Part shown: positions 17,700 to 26,873 of the stretch, one piece after another | How the letters are laid out: every line of letters begins with the position of its first letter | Numbering within the stretch: the first letter of the stretch is position 1 | Source of the DNA: CAVTPD01 sp963736575 | Lineage (GTDB): Bacteria > Bacteroidota > Bacteroidia > Cytophagales > JAAEPT01 | Length of the DNA stretch: 64,000 bases | Direction: 5' to 3' | Assembly (NCBI GenBank): GCA_963736575.1 | Contig: CAVTPD010000002.1 | Span: forward strand, 62,001-126,000 | Program-made: the position numbers and the translations under genes | The notes under the pieces: model-generated | The model's database searches: none | What the model saw: the letters and a program-made list of their open reading frames with translations, nothing else | Told to the model about the DNA's origin: nothing

Positions 17700-18827
17700 A
17701 TGGAAAACAAAAAAATTGGCTTTTTAATTTGTTCTACTGGTTTCGGCGGACTAGAAATGAACGTATTAAGACTTTGTGACTGGATGGGCGAAAGAGATTG
17801 GGAAACCACCATTTTCACTTATGAAGGAACACGTGTTGCCAACGAAGCACAAGAAGCTAATTTAAAAGTTGTTTTCATACCTAAACACCGTAAACATTTC
17901 GATTTTTTTAAAGGCGCCTCCTTCGCTTCTTTACTAAAGGAAGAAGAAATTAGGTATTTAATCACTTCAGACAATAAAAATTTAGACTTCATTTTTTGTG
18001 CTAAAAGTTTTTACAGAGATCTTAAAGTCATTTATCAACAACAAATGCAAATAGGTGTTAAAAAGAAAGACTTCTTACACAGCATGCGTTTTAATGCTAT
18101 CGACTGCTGGGTAAGTCCTTTAGAATGGCTAAAAAAAGAAGTAGAAGAAAAAACCAATTTCCCTTCTGAAAAAATAGAAATAATCCCCTTAAACACAGAT
18201 ACTACAAAATTTTTGTGCCGCATATATGAATTAGAAGAAACCAAAGCTTTCTGGGGAATTGACCCTAAAAAAACCACCCTTGGTATTATGGGTCGTATAG
18301 ATGAAAAAAAAGGTCAGCTAACTGCTGTAAAAGCCGTTCATCAATTAATAAAAGATGGCCAAGATGTACAATTGTTATTTGTGGGTGAAGCAACCATTAA
18401 CTCTTCTTATAGCTTAGACTACTTAAAGAGCATAGAAGATTATATAAAAGAACACCAATTAGAAAAAGTAGTTTTCATTAAACCGTTTACCAAAGACGTA
18501 AAGAAATTTTATGATGCCATAGACTTATTTATTATGGCTTCCTTTGGCGAAACATTTGGAATGGTAACCATAGAAGCACTTTTATGCGGACTTCCCATTG
18601 TTGGAACAAATAGTGGTGGTACCCCTGAAATTTTAAATTTTGGTGAATACGGCGCTTTATTTAATGTAGACGATGAAATTGACTTGGCGAACAAAATTTC
18701 TAATATGTTGTTGAACCCAATAACCTTTAAAGAAAAGGCTAAAAGAGGGCAAGAAGTAGCCTTATCTAAATATTCCCATACCACCATGTGCGAGGGTTTT
18801 GAAAAAATAATTGAAGAATTAGCTTAA
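17700..18827 (+). CDS. Glycosyltransferase family 4
   Basis: A 375-residue GT-B enzyme. The N-terminal domain opens with CSTGFGGLEMNVLRL. The C-terminal domain carries LGIMGRIDEKKGQ and the nucleotide-sugar site FGETFGMVTIEALLCGLPIVGTNSGG with its EX7E glutamates (E at the start and in IEAL). It should add a sugar to a cell-surface glycan or lipid from an NDP-sugar donor; donor and acceptor cannot be told. It is followed closely by an outer-membrane protein gene and a permease gene on the same strand. Confidence 0.9.
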   Translation: MENKKIGFLICSTGFGGLEMNVLRLCDWMGERDWETTIFTYEGTRVANEAQEANLKVVFIPKHRKHFDFFKGASFASLLKEEEIRYLITSDNKNLDFIFCAKSFYRDLKVIYQQQMQIGVKKKDFLHSMRFNAIDCWVSPLEWLKKEVEEKTNFPSEKIEIIPLNTDTTKFLCRIYELEETKAFWGIDPKKTTLGIMGRIDEKKGQLTAVKAVHQLIKDGQDVQLLFVGEATINSSYSLDYLKSIEDYIKEHQLEKVVFIKPFTKDVKKFYDAIDLFIMASFGETFGMVTIEALLCGLPIVGTNSGGTPEILNFGEYGALFNVDDEIDLANKISNMLLNPITFKEKAKRGQEVALSKYSHTTMCEGFEKIIEELA

Positions 18828-18853
18828 GCCAAGCTTTTGGCATTTCAGGTTTT

Positions 18854-19873
18854 ATGAAATTAAAGCGACAATTTATACATCTACTTTTCTTTTTATTGAT
18901 AAACATCATGGCTAAAGCTCAAAATGATGTTGTTACCCTAACCAATAACAAAAGCTTAGTTGGTACAATTAATGGATTAAAAAATGGCATTCTAAATTTT
19001 AAATACAGCAATTCTAATTTTAAAATTGCTTGGAATGATGTTAAAACAATTGAGAGTGAACGTTACTTCGTTTATACGCTTACAACTGGTGATATTTATA
19101 AAGGAAGTTTTAAAACTGATACTACAAATAACAATAGTATAGCAATATACAACAACGGCCAGTTTTATGTTTTTAATAAAGACTTTGTAGTTGAAATTAG
19201 CCCTATTGAAAAAAGTTTTTTAAACAAATGGAAAGGATCTCTTTCCGCAGGTTACACTTTAACAAAAGCCAATAAAACCCAACAATTTAATACCGCAGCA
19301 AGCCTTAGTTATTTAAGCGAAATTTCTAATTTCACAGCTTCTGGAAGTGCCATTAGAAACTATTTAAATGATTCTATTACAACCAATCGTTCTGAATTCA
19401 ATTTATCATATAAATATTTTGTCACCAATAGATTTTTTACACAACTAGGTTTTAATCTTTTACAGAACGAAGAACAAAAACTAAACCTTAGATTTACTGG
19501 ACAGGGTGGTTTTGGTAGGTTTTTAATACGTTCTCAAAACAGCTATTTCAGTACTTTTGTTGGTATAGCCTGGAACAACGAAAGTTATTCTACACCAGAA
19601 ACACCCAAAAAAAATTCAGCTGAAGGATGGATAGGTATTGACTTAGGTTTTAAACCTACAAATGGGATTAATTTTTCATTAAACGGAAATGCTTACCCAG
19701 GGATTACTGTTAAAGAAAGAGTAAGAGCCAACCTAGAGTCCGCCATTGATTTCAACTTATTTTGGGGATTTAAATTTAGGATTAGTTATAAATATAACTT
19801 TGATAGTGCCCCACCAGCAAATGCTGTTAAACATGACTACGTCTTAATTACTGCTTTAGGGTGGAGTTTTTAA
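18854..19873 (+). CDS. DUF481 outer-membrane beta-barrel protein
   Basis: A 339-residue protein with a signal peptide (LLFFLLINIMAKAQ). It has an N-terminal module with short repeated strands (VVTLTNNKSLVGTINGLKNG) and a C-terminal barrel of alternating strands (WKGSLSAGYTLTKANKTQQF) ending in aromatic ALGWSF, as expected for BAM-inserted proteins. This matches DUF481, whose role is unknown. It lies 26 bases after the glycosyltransferase and 12 bases before an AI-2E-type permease, probably one operon closed by the terminator at 20911. Confidence 0.85.
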   Translation: MKLKRQFIHLLFFLLINIMAKAQNDVVTLTNNKSLVGTINGLKNGILNFKYSNSNFKIAWNDVKTIESERYFVYTLTTGDIYKGSFKTDTTNNNSIAIYNNGQFYVFNKDFVVEISPIEKSFLNKWKGSLSAGYTLTKANKTQQFNTAASLSYLSEISNFTASGSAIRNYLNDSITTNRSEFNLSYKYFVTNRFFTQLGFNLLQNEEQKLNLRFTGQGGFGRFLIRSQNSYFSTFVGIAWNNESYSTPETPKKNSAEGWIGIDLGFKPTNGINFSLNGNAYPGITVKERVRANLESAIDFNLFWGFKFRISYKYNFDSAPPANAVKHDYVLITALGWSF

Positions 19874-19885
19874 ATAAATTATAAT

Positions 19886-20887
19886 ATGAAAAAAGACCTG
19901 AAGGCTATTAAAAAGATATTACTCTTCTTTTTAATGATTGTTATCTTCTATTTAATGAATGTGCTTTCTAGCCTTATAATACCTTTATTATTAGCACTCT
20001 TTATTTCTTTACTACTTTATCCTGTATTAAAGTTCTTAGTTAATAAAAGGGTACCGGGTTCTTTAGCCGTTATAATTACTGTGCTTTTTCCTATTCCGCT
20101 TTTAACAGGTATAGGCAAAGCCATTCAGATTTCTGCTATGAATTTTTATAGCAACTACGGAGAAATTAAAGACATGTTTAATCAGAAATTAATACACCTT
20201 GGTTTAGATGCTGCTTTGTTTGATAGTAAAATACAAGAATTTGCTGCCGATATTAAAATGGCAGATATGATTAGCACCGTTGGTAGCGGCGTAACCTCTT
20301 TTTTGGGAATAACGGTAACCGTTATTCTTTATATTTTCTTTATTCTAGCCGGTCTGTTAAATTATAAAAAATATTTTCAGCATATTGAAAATCAAGAAAA
20401 CGGCCGTTGGTTAGAGATTTTTGAAGAAGTAAAGCACAGTATTTCTATTTACGTAAGGGTAAAATTCTTTATTAGTCTTGCCGTAGGAACAGGTATTTAT
20501 TTAGCTTGTTTTTTCTTTGGTGTTCGCTTTGGATTCTTCTGGGGTTTTTTAGCATTTGTCTTAAATTTCATTCCCAATATTGGATCCATCATTGCTTCTG
20601 GATTGTGCATTTTGTTTGCATTCTTATACCTTTCTACCGTTGAAACCATTGTTTTTGGTCTAATATTAGGTTTCTGGCAGCAAATCACGGGTAGTTTTAT
20701 TGAACCTAAATTCTTAGATGCTAAACTGAATATAAGTGCCTTAGTTATACTACTGGGCTTAGTCTTTTGGGGTATGATTTTAGGAGTCACCGGTGCTTTT
20801 TTATCGGTACCGTTAATGGTACTTTTAAAAATTATTTTTGAAAAAACACCTGGTACCGAAAGTTTAGCCAGAATAATGGGGCATTAA
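19886..20887 (+). CDS. AI-2E family permease (first of two in the window)
   Basis: A 333-residue polytopic inner-membrane protein with the AI-2E/PerM layout. It has two N-terminal helix pairs (SSLIIPLLLALFISLLLYP), a central amphipathic region, and the C-terminal signature NFIPNIGSIIASG and FIEPKFLDAKLNISALVI. The family contains exporters of various small molecules and sodium antiporters, so the name does not prove AI-2 transport. It is distinct in sequence from the second copy at 58753. It closes the operon that begins with the glycosyltransferase. Confidence 0.88.
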   Translation: MKKDLKAIKKILLFFLMIVIFYLMNVLSSLIIPLLLALFISLLLYPVLKFLVNKRVPGSLAVIITVLFPIPLLTGIGKAIQISAMNFYSNYGEIKDMFNQKLIHLGLDAALFDSKIQEFAADIKMADMISTVGSGVTSFLGITVTVILYIFFILAGLLNYKKYFQHIENQENGRWLEIFEEVKHSISIYVRVKFFISLAVGTGIYLACFFFGVRFGFFWGFLAFVLNFIPNIGSIIASGLCILFAFLYLSTVETIVFGLILGFWQQITGSFIEPKFLDAKLNISALVILLGLVFWGMILGVTGAFLSVPLMVLLKIIFEKTPGTESLARIMGH

Positions 20888-20910
20888 AAACCTTCTATAA
20901 TTTGTAATAA

Positions 20911-20943
20911 AGCCCGTTCTAGTTAGAACGGGCTATGCTTTTT
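20911..20943 (+). terminator. Rho-independent terminator after the AI-2E permease
   Basis: AGCCCGTTCT, loop AGTT, and AGAACGGGCT make a perfect 10-bp stem, followed by ATGCTTTTT. Confidence 0.9.
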
Positions 20944-21086
20944 AAAACAATAACCCCTTACGAACTTATCTTCGAAAAGTCCACTACCCCATCTTGTGCG
21001 GCACAGGCTTTCCCCCAGAAAGGAATTATAGCATTGATTTTTCACAACAAATAACTTGCAATAATTCGGATAAGCGTAAAAGCAAT

Positions 21087-22124
21087 TTATTGATGGGCAT
21101 GTGCTGGAACTTCACCTGTTAAACTACCTAAGAAAGCCACAATTGAATTTACCTCTTCGTCAGTTAATTCTTTATTTAACTGTGCTTTTGCCATTGTTTT
21201 AACAGCACTGTTTAAGTCTTTGTATTCTCCGTTATGGAAATACGGAGCTGTTTTTTCTACATTTCTTAACGAAGGTACTTTAAACATAAAACGGTCAATT
21301 TCACTTTGAGTGACATCGTGTCTACCAAAATCTTCTTTCCCTTTCATGTAATCAGCATAATTTCCGTGTACAGGAAACTTTTGCATCATGCCGCCACCAA
21401 TCACTAATCCATTATGGCATTGGGTACAACCAACACTTAAGAACAGTTTTAAACCTACTTTTTCTTCTACCGAAAGCGCGTTGTAATCTCCGTTCACAAA
21501 ATCATCGAATCTAGAAGGGGTAATTAATGTTCTTTCAAAAGCACCAATGGCATTAGCAATATTTAAATAGTTTAATGGCTGCTCTGCCGCTGGGTAAGCT
21601 TCTTTAAACGCTTTCTGGTATTCTGGAACTTTAGATAATCTATCCACTAAAAACTGCTCATTAGGAATGGCCATTTCAACCGGATTTAGAATAGGCATTC
21701 CTGCCTGTTCTTCTACATCTTTAGCTCTACCATCCCAAAACTGAGAAGCATGGAAGGACGCATTTAAAACTGTTGGTGAATTTCTACCACCCAGTTCACC
21801 CGCATCACCTGGTGAAAAAGGCAAATTATCTACCCCATGTGTTTTTAAGTTATGGCAAGAATTACAGCTAATATTACCGTCTTTACTTAGTCTTTTGTCG
21901 TAATACAAGGTTTTACCCAAAGCTACTTTTTTATCTGTTAATGGGTTTTCATTATCATAAACAGGAAGTGCGGCTAAATATTCAGAAGCTTTTATTGCTA
22001 AAGCATTATCTAAATAACTAAAAGTTGTTGTGTCTTTGGTAACTGCTTCTTTTCCTTTATTTACGTTGCTTCCGCAAGACATCAACACCACGGAAATTAG
22101 TACGCCTGTAATTATTCTTTTCAT
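21087..22124 (-). CDS. Di-haem cytochrome-c peroxidase (MauG/CcpA family) lipoprotein
   Basis: A 345-residue periplasmic protein that reduces hydrogen peroxide with electrons from cytochrome c. Two c-type haem sites are visible: CNSCH (C87, C90, H91) and CTQCH (C233, C236, H237). LNPVEMAIP and MFKVPSLRNVEKTAPYFHNG, between and after them, are typical. The N-terminus ends in a lipobox (VVLMSCGS), so it is probably membrane-anchored. It lies downstream of a GyrI-like gene on the same strand with a 70-base gap. Confidence 0.93.
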   Translation of the reverse strand: MKRIITGVLISVVLMSCGSNVNKGKEAVTKDTTTFSYLDNALAIKASEYLAALPVYDNENPLTDKKVALGKTLYYDKRLSKDGNISCNSCHNLKTHGVDNLPFSPGDAGELGGRNSPTVLNASFHASQFWDGRAKDVEEQAGMPILNPVEMAIPNEQFLVDRLSKVPEYQKAFKEAYPAAEQPLNYLNIANAIGAFERTLITPSRFDDFVNGDYNALSVEEKVGLKLFLSVGCTQCHNGLVIGGGMMQKFPVHGNYADYMKGKEDFGRHDVTQSEIDRFMFKVPSLRNVEKTAPYFHNGEYKDLNSAVKTMAKAQLNKELTDEEVNSIVAFLGSLTGEVPAHAHQ

Positions 22125-22194
22125 TCTTAGATTTGTTTGTGATTCAAAAATAAATCATTTCTACTATTAAGTTTTATAGAGCCATAAGTTCTAC

Positions 22195-22812
22195 TTATTC
22201 TACATACATATATACAGCTGTTTGCCATTTAGTAGAATCTTCTTCGGTAGAACCATCTACTAAATACTCTTCTACAATGACGCCTGTTGAAGTATATCCT
22301 TTTAGGTTTTGGTAGTTCATTAAAGAAATATAAGCCCCGTCTATGGTTTCATAACTTCCTCTATGAATCATTTTTAAGGCTTTACCTTTCAGTTTAATCA
22401 ATTGAAAGCCGTCTATTTCAACTTCTTTAGAAATAGACTTACCAGCTGCCAATTCCTTTTTTCCTTCTTCCGAAGAATAAAATAGACTTATTTTTGGTAA
22501 AGATGCATCCAACTCTTTTTCAACCAATTTTTTTTCAGCCTCTTTAGTGGTTTCATCAATATAGGTTCGGGTTTCTTCTTCAGAAATAATATCTTTTTTG
22601 GCTATAAAAAGCTTTTCTGGTAAATCTAGGTCTTGTACTTCTGGTATTTCAGAATTAGTAGTGCTTATGCCTTCATTTATTACAAGATCTTCTAGTGTAT
22701 TATTGGTAGCAGACTGCTGTATTTTTTTGGTTGGGGGCAACAATAATAGAATTAGGTAAGCAGCAATTAATACAGCTATTGTAATCAAAAAAACCTTTAT
22801 AAACTTATTCAT
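22195..22812 (-). CDS. Membrane-anchored GyrI-like effector-binding domain protein
   Basis: A 205-residue protein with one N-terminal membrane helix (VFLITIAVLIAAYLILLLL). A charged linker follows. The C-terminal domain (about residues 75-205) shows the GyrI/AraC effector-binding pattern: HRGSYETIDGAYISLMNY, GYTSTGVIVEEYL, and the closing WQTAVYMYV. It is not joined to a DNA-binding domain, so it may bind a small hydrophobic ligand at the membrane. The function is unknown. It is divergent from ectR, with a 365-base intergenic region between them. Confidence 0.65.
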   Translation of the reverse strand: MNKFIKVFLITIAVLIAAYLILLLLPPTKKIQQSATNNTLEDLVINEGISTTNSEIPEVQDLDLPEKLFIAKKDIISEEETRTYIDETTKEAEKKLVEKELDASLPKISLFYSSEEGKKELAAGKSISKEVEIDGFQLIKLKGKALKMIHRGSYETIDGAYISLMNYQNLKGYTSTGVIVEEYLVDGSTEEDSTKWQTAVYMYVE

Positions 22813-23132
22813 GATTGAGTATATATTTATTAGTTACATGATAATGCTCACATAAATAGCGTATTTTATTATTTTTCTCAAACATCACATTTCTGATTTT
22901 TAAAAATGGATTAATTCAAACCCTGTGTTGCATTAATCTTGTTATTGCAATTATTATACTAGCTATCTCTTTTTAAACAATGCTTTGATATAAATAACAA
23001 AAAAGCCCGAACTATAATCAAGCACCGTTGTTTCTATAATCAAAACCCGTTCATTGTCACAATACCCATATAAAAGACGCTGTAGTTAAAGAGGTATTTA
23101 CAATTATATTTCATTATTGAAGGATTGAATAT

Positions 23133-23177
23133 TATATTTGTAAATATTACAGCACTGAAATATTTATTTGTAAATAA
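23133..23177 (+). promoter_or_regulatory. ectR: Promoter -7 box and two tandem palindromes before ectR
   Basis: TATATTTG (23133-23140) fits the Bacteroidota -7 consensus. Two palindromes of the form TATTT-GT-AAATA occur: ATATTTGTAAATAT (23134-23147), overlapping the -7 box, and TTATTTGTAAATAA (23164-23177), directly before the start codon. Their centres are 30 bases apart, about three helical turns. The layout suits autorepression by the MarR-type regulator encoded next. The rest of the 22813-23132 stretch is AT-rich and I see no gene in it. Confidence 0.55.
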
Positions 23178-23702
23178 TTGAAAACAGAACTAGAGATCAT
23201 TTCCCACATTAGAAAAATAATACGGGCAGTTGATATTTACTCCAACAGATTAAAGGAGAAATATGGATTGAATTCATCACAATTAACGTGTTTGGATTTC
23301 TTGAACAGAAGTGGTTCGCAATCTATTTCTGAACTGGGTAAACAAATGGATTTGTCACCCAGTATGCTTACAAACATTATAGATCAATTAGAGAACAGAA
23401 TGTTAGTAAAACGTGTTCGTTCAGACAAAGACAGACGTGTAATTAAAATAGAAATGACAGAACATGGCCAAGCTATTTTAAAGCAAGCCCCTACTTTCTT
23501 ACATAAGAAATTAGAACACAACTTAAGTAAGCTTTCCAACAAAGAGAAAGGAAGCATTTTAGTATCATTACAGACTTTAGTAAGTTCTTTAGAAGCGGAA
23601 GATGTAGACTCTAGTCCAATTTTAGCCAGTGGAGAAACCATTGTTGGCGAGCCGGAAATTACCATTAGTAATGAAGGAAAATTTAAAACCAGAGAAAAGT
23701 GA
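23178..23702 (+). CDS. ectR: MarR-family regulator of the ectoine operon (EctR-like)
   Basis: A 174-residue winged-helix repressor: HIRKIIRAVDIYSNRLKEKYG, then the recognition region SISELGKQMDLSPSMLTNIIDQLENR, and the wing VRSDKDRRVIKIEMT. Homologues called EctR sit in front of ect genes and repress them at low salinity. The start is a TTG; an in-frame stop lies right before it and the next ATG is 56 codons in, inside the DNA-binding domain. The stop overlaps the ectA start (GTGA), so the repressor is made from the same message as the enzymes it would control. Confidence 0.85.
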   Translation: MKTELEIISHIRKIIRAVDIYSNRLKEKYGLNSSQLTCLDFLNRSGSQSISELGKQMDLSPSMLTNIIDQLENRMLVKRVRSDKDRRVIKIEMTEHGQAILKQAPTFLHKKLEHNLSKLSNKEKGSILVSLQTLVSSLEAEDVDSSPILASGETIVGEPEITISNEGKFKTREK

Positions 23703-24187
23703 ATTTAACTATACAAAAACCAAACAAAGAACATGGACACAAAGTATGGCAACTTATCAAAGACTCTGAAAATCTAGATCTCAACTCTAGCTATTACTAC
23801 TTTATACTTTGTGATTTCTACAAAGATTATTGTGCTGTAGTTAAAGAAGAAGAAACTGGTAATATAGTTGGGTTTCTTTCAGGATTAATCCCGCCCAACC
23901 AACCAGAGACACTTTTTGTTTGGCAAGTTTCAGTAGCAGCTTCTGCAAGAAAAAGAGGCTTAGCCAAAAAAATGCTACAGTTTGTTCTTGAAAACAACAA
24001 AGATGTAGTTACCAGCATACAAACTACAATTAGCCCAGATAATGCGGCTTCTGATGCTTTGTTTCAATCAATTGCACAGCAATATAGCGCACAAGTAGAA
24101 AAGACTACTTATTTAGATGCTAACGACTTCGATCATGAAAACCATGAAACGGAGCTTTTATATACAATACAACCGATAAAATTTTAG
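23699..24187 (+). CDS. ectA: L-2,4-diaminobutyric acid acetyltransferase EctA
   Basis: A 162-residue GNAT-fold enzyme that acetylates diaminobutyrate to N-gamma-acetyl-diaminobutyrate, step two of ectoine synthesis. Family sequence is clear: NSSYYYFILCDFYKDYCAVV, FVWQVSVAASARKRGLAKKM (acetyl-CoA loop) and TTISPDNAASDALF. The start is GTG, overlapping the ectR stop. It is the second gene of ectR-ectABCD. Confidence 0.96.
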   Translation: MNLTIQKPNKEHGHKVWQLIKDSENLDLNSSYYYFILCDFYKDYCAVVKEEETGNIVGFLSGLIPPNQPETLFVWQVSVAASARKRGLAKKMLQFVLENNKDVVTSIQTTISPDNAASDALFQSIAQQYSAQVEKTTYLDANDFDHENHETELLYTIQPIKF

Positions 24188-24209
24188 TTTTAACAAAACC
24201 CCAAAAACC

Positions 24210-25472
24210 ATGAAAAATTCAAACAGACTTGAGTCTGAAGTGAAAGGTTATGTAAGAAGTTTCCCTACAACGTTTACTTCTTCTAAAGGTTCTACAATAA
24301 CTGCAAAAGACGGAAAAGAATATATTGATTTCTTAGGTGGAGCCGGTGCCTTAAGCTATGGCCACAACAACCCTTACTTAAAGGAAAAATTATTAAGCTA
24401 CATCGAAAGAGATGGTATCTCGCATGGTTTAGATATGGCTACAGATGCAAAAGAAGCATTTATGCACGCTTTTGATAAGTACATTCTTCAACCAAGAGAA
24501 TTAAAATACAAGTTTCAATTTACAGGGCCAACTGGTACAAATGCGGTAGAAGCAGCTGTAAAAACAGCACAGTTAGTTACTGGTAGAATGAATGTTATTT
24601 CATTTACCAATGCTTACCACGGTCATACAAAAGGCTCTTTACGTTTAACAGCAAACAAAGCTTACCGAAAAGGATTTGAAGCAGACATTAACCAGTTCAC
24701 TTCTTTCTTACCTTACTACGACTATGTAGAAGGTGCATTTGATAGTGCGGCTTATTTAGACAAAGTATTGGAAGATAACGGTAGTGGTATTGATAAACCA
24801 GCTGCTGTAATTCTAGAAACCATTCAAGGTGAAGGTGGTGTAAACATTGCCCCATTAGAATGGATTAGAAAAATTAGAAACATTACCGAAAAGCACGGTA
24901 TTTTAATGATTGTAGATGATATTCAAGTGGGATGTGGTAGAACTGGTAAATTCTTCTCTTTTGAAGAATCCGGAATCTATCCAGATATTATCACCCTTTC
25001 TAAATCATTAAGTGGTTACGGTTTACCAATGTCAATGGTTTTATTTAAACCTGAATTTGACAAATGGGAACCCGGACAACACACAGGTACTTTCCGTGGT
25101 AATAACCTAGCCTTTGTTACAGCTACCGAAGCCATTGAAAGATACTGGAAAGACGATGCTTTTGAACTTGAAATCAATGAGAAGTCTGAATTCTTAATGA
25201 ACTGTCTTAAAAAGATTCAAGAGAATTTTAGTGACGAAATTGTAGAAGTTAGAGGTAAAGGTTTAATACAAGCTATTGAATTTAAAGACGCTAAAATTGC
25301 CTCTGCTGTTGGTAAAACATCTTTCGAAAACGGTGTTATTATAGAAACATGTGGTTCTGGTGGTAATATTCTTAAATTCTTATTGCCATTAACAACCGAG
25401 ATTGATACCATTAAAAAAGGTATAAAAATAGTAGAAGAAGCATTAGCAGAAGTTTTAGTAGACAAAGTTTAA
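24210..25472 (+). CDS. ectB: Diaminobutyrate-2-oxoglutarate transaminase EctB
   Basis: A 420-residue class III PLP aminotransferase that converts aspartate semialdehyde to diaminobutyrate with glutamate as amino donor, the first committed step of ectoine synthesis. Seen are TGPTGTNAVEAA (PLP phosphate loop), YHGHT, the aspartate motif MIVDDIQVGCGRTG, and the PLP lysine in ITLSKSLSGY (K265). The GQHTGTFRGNNLAF segment is typical of EctB. It lies 22 bases after ectA. Confidence 0.96.
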   Translation: MKNSNRLESEVKGYVRSFPTTFTSSKGSTITAKDGKEYIDFLGGAGALSYGHNNPYLKEKLLSYIERDGISHGLDMATDAKEAFMHAFDKYILQPRELKYKFQFTGPTGTNAVEAAVKTAQLVTGRMNVISFTNAYHGHTKGSLRLTANKAYRKGFEADINQFTSFLPYYDYVEGAFDSAAYLDKVLEDNGSGIDKPAAVILETIQGEGGVNIAPLEWIRKIRNITEKHGILMIVDDIQVGCGRTGKFFSFEESGIYPDIITLSKSLSGYGLPMSMVLFKPEFDKWEPGQHTGTFRGNNLAFVTATEAIERYWKDDAFELEINEKSEFLMNCLKKIQENFSDEIVEVRGKGLIQAIEFKDAKIASAVGKTSFENGVIIETCGSGGNILKFLLPLTTEIDTIKKGIKIVEEALAEVLVDKV

Positions 25473-25484
25473 AAGCACAAAAGC

Positions 25485-25874
25485 ATGATAGTAAAAGACT
25501 TAGAACAAGTTAGAGCAGAAGGAAATGAAGTAGTATCTGATGGCTGGACCAGCCGCAGGTACTTACTTAAAAAAGACGGAATGGGCTTTTCTTTCCATGA
25601 AACTATAATTGAAAAGGGAGCTGAACTACACATGTGGTACAAAAACCACTTAGAAGCAGTTTACTGTATCTCGGGTGAAGGCACGCTTTACTCTAAGGAC
25701 GAAGACAAAACTTGGGAAATTAAACCTGGGGTTATGTATGCTCTTAACAAAAACGATAAGCATATTTTAACAGGCACTACTGAACTACGTCTTTTATGCA
25801 CCTTTAACCCTCCGGTTACAGGTCAGGAAAAGCACGACAAAGATGGTGCTTACGAATTAGTAGAAGAAGATTAA
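25485..25874 (+). CDS. ectC: L-ectoine synthase EctC
   Basis: A 129-residue cupin that closes the ring of N-gamma-acetyl-diaminobutyrate to ectoine. The start MIVKDLEQVRAEGNEV, the SRRYLLKKDGMGFSFHET block, the metal-site region HLEAVYCISGEGTL and the segment YALNKNDKHIL are all characteristic. Length matches the family. It lies 12 bases after ectB. Confidence 0.97.
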   Translation: MIVKDLEQVRAEGNEVVSDGWTSRRYLLKKDGMGFSFHETIIEKGAELHMWYKNHLEAVYCISGEGTLYSKDEDKTWEIKPGVMYALNKNDKHILTGTTELRLLCTFNPPVTGQEKHDKDGAYELVEED

Positions 25875-25913
25875 TAGTAAACAAACCAAAACTGAAAAGG
25901 ACAATAAATATAT

Positions 25914-26810
25914 ATGATTGACCTATATCCATCAAGAAAATTCGGAAGGCCGACTATTCTGGATCGGAAAGACCCGGTAGTTTATTCAGAAGAATCATCA
26001 CAATGGATTAGTCCAAAAGACATTTTTAATTTTAAAGAAAAAGGCTTTCTGATTTATCAGGGCCTTTTTTCGTCTAAGGAGATTCAGGTTTTCAATGAAA
26101 GCTTTAAAGAGCTGGAAGAAAACAACTATTACAACACCGGAAAAGAATTTGTGAGAGAGCCAGAAAGTAATGAAACACGTTCTATCTTCAGCATACACAA
26201 ATTCCATAACTGCTTTAAAAAACTTTCTGAAGACCCTAGGCTGAAAGAAAAAGCAAATACCCTTCTAGGTAGCGAAACCTACATTCACCAATCCAGAATT
26301 AATGCCAAACCGGGATTAAAAGGCAAAGATTTCTATTGGCACTCCGATTTTGAAACTTGGCATCAAGAAGACGGTATGCCTAGAATGAGGGCAATAAGCT
26401 GTTTAATCACGCTAAATACAAACAGCGCTGTTAATGGTTCATTAATGGTAATGCCAGGCTCACATAAAGAATTTGTGAGTTGCGTAGGGGCTACACCCGA
26501 TGAAAATTATAAATCTTCGTTAAAGCAACAACTTGTAGGTACACCAGATGACGATTCGTTGATTTATTTATACGAAAAATACGGCATTGATATTTGTGAA
26601 TGTATGCCAGGATCTGTAATCTTCTTTGATTGCAATTTAATGCACGGCTCTAACAGTAACATCTCCCCTATTCCTAGAAAAAATATTTTCTTTGTCTTTA
26701 ACAGCCTAGAAAACACATTAAAAGAGCCATTTGGAGGAACCCAACCTCGTCCGGATTTTATAGCGAATAGAAATTTTCGTTTAAAAACCCTAGAAAGCTC
26801 TTATATTTAA
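25914..26810 (+). CDS. ectD: Ectoine 5-hydroxylase EctD
   Basis: A 298-residue Fe(II)/2-oxoglutarate dioxygenase that makes 5-hydroxyectoine. The iron facial triad is visible as WHSDFE (H143, D145) and LMHGSN (H244). The EctD signature FYWHSDFETWHQEDGMPRMR is present (20 residues), as is the AKPGLKGKDF lead-in. It ends the ect operon; a terminator hairpin follows 33 bases on. Its presence implies that oxygen-dependent conversion of ectoine takes place. Confidence 0.96.
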   Translation: MIDLYPSRKFGRPTILDRKDPVVYSEESSQWISPKDIFNFKEKGFLIYQGLFSSKEIQVFNESFKELEENNYYNTGKEFVREPESNETRSIFSIHKFHNCFKKLSEDPRLKEKANTLLGSETYIHQSRINAKPGLKGKDFYWHSDFETWHQEDGMPRMRAISCLITLNTNSAVNGSLMVMPGSHKEFVSCVGATPDENYKSSLKQQLVGTPDDDSLIYLYEKYGIDICECMPGSVIFFDCNLMHGSNSNISPIPRKNIFFVFNSLENTLKEPFGGTQPRPDFIANRNFRLKTLESSYI

Positions 26811-26843
26811 CAAGCTATTTGAAAAACTAAATTAAAAACACAC

Positions 26844-26870
26844 ACCGCCTCTGGTAAAGGGGCGGTTTTT
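26844..26870 (+). terminator. Terminator between ectD and marC, touching the marC start
   Basis: ACCGCCTCT, loop GGTAA, and AGGGGCGGT form a 9-bp stem with one G-U pair, followed by five T. The T-run ends four bases before the marC ATG at 26874, so no room remains for a leader. The hairpin could be a plain terminator with marC read by leak-through, or an attenuator that also hides the marC ribosome site (inference). Confidence 0.8.
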
Positions 26871-26873
26871 ATT

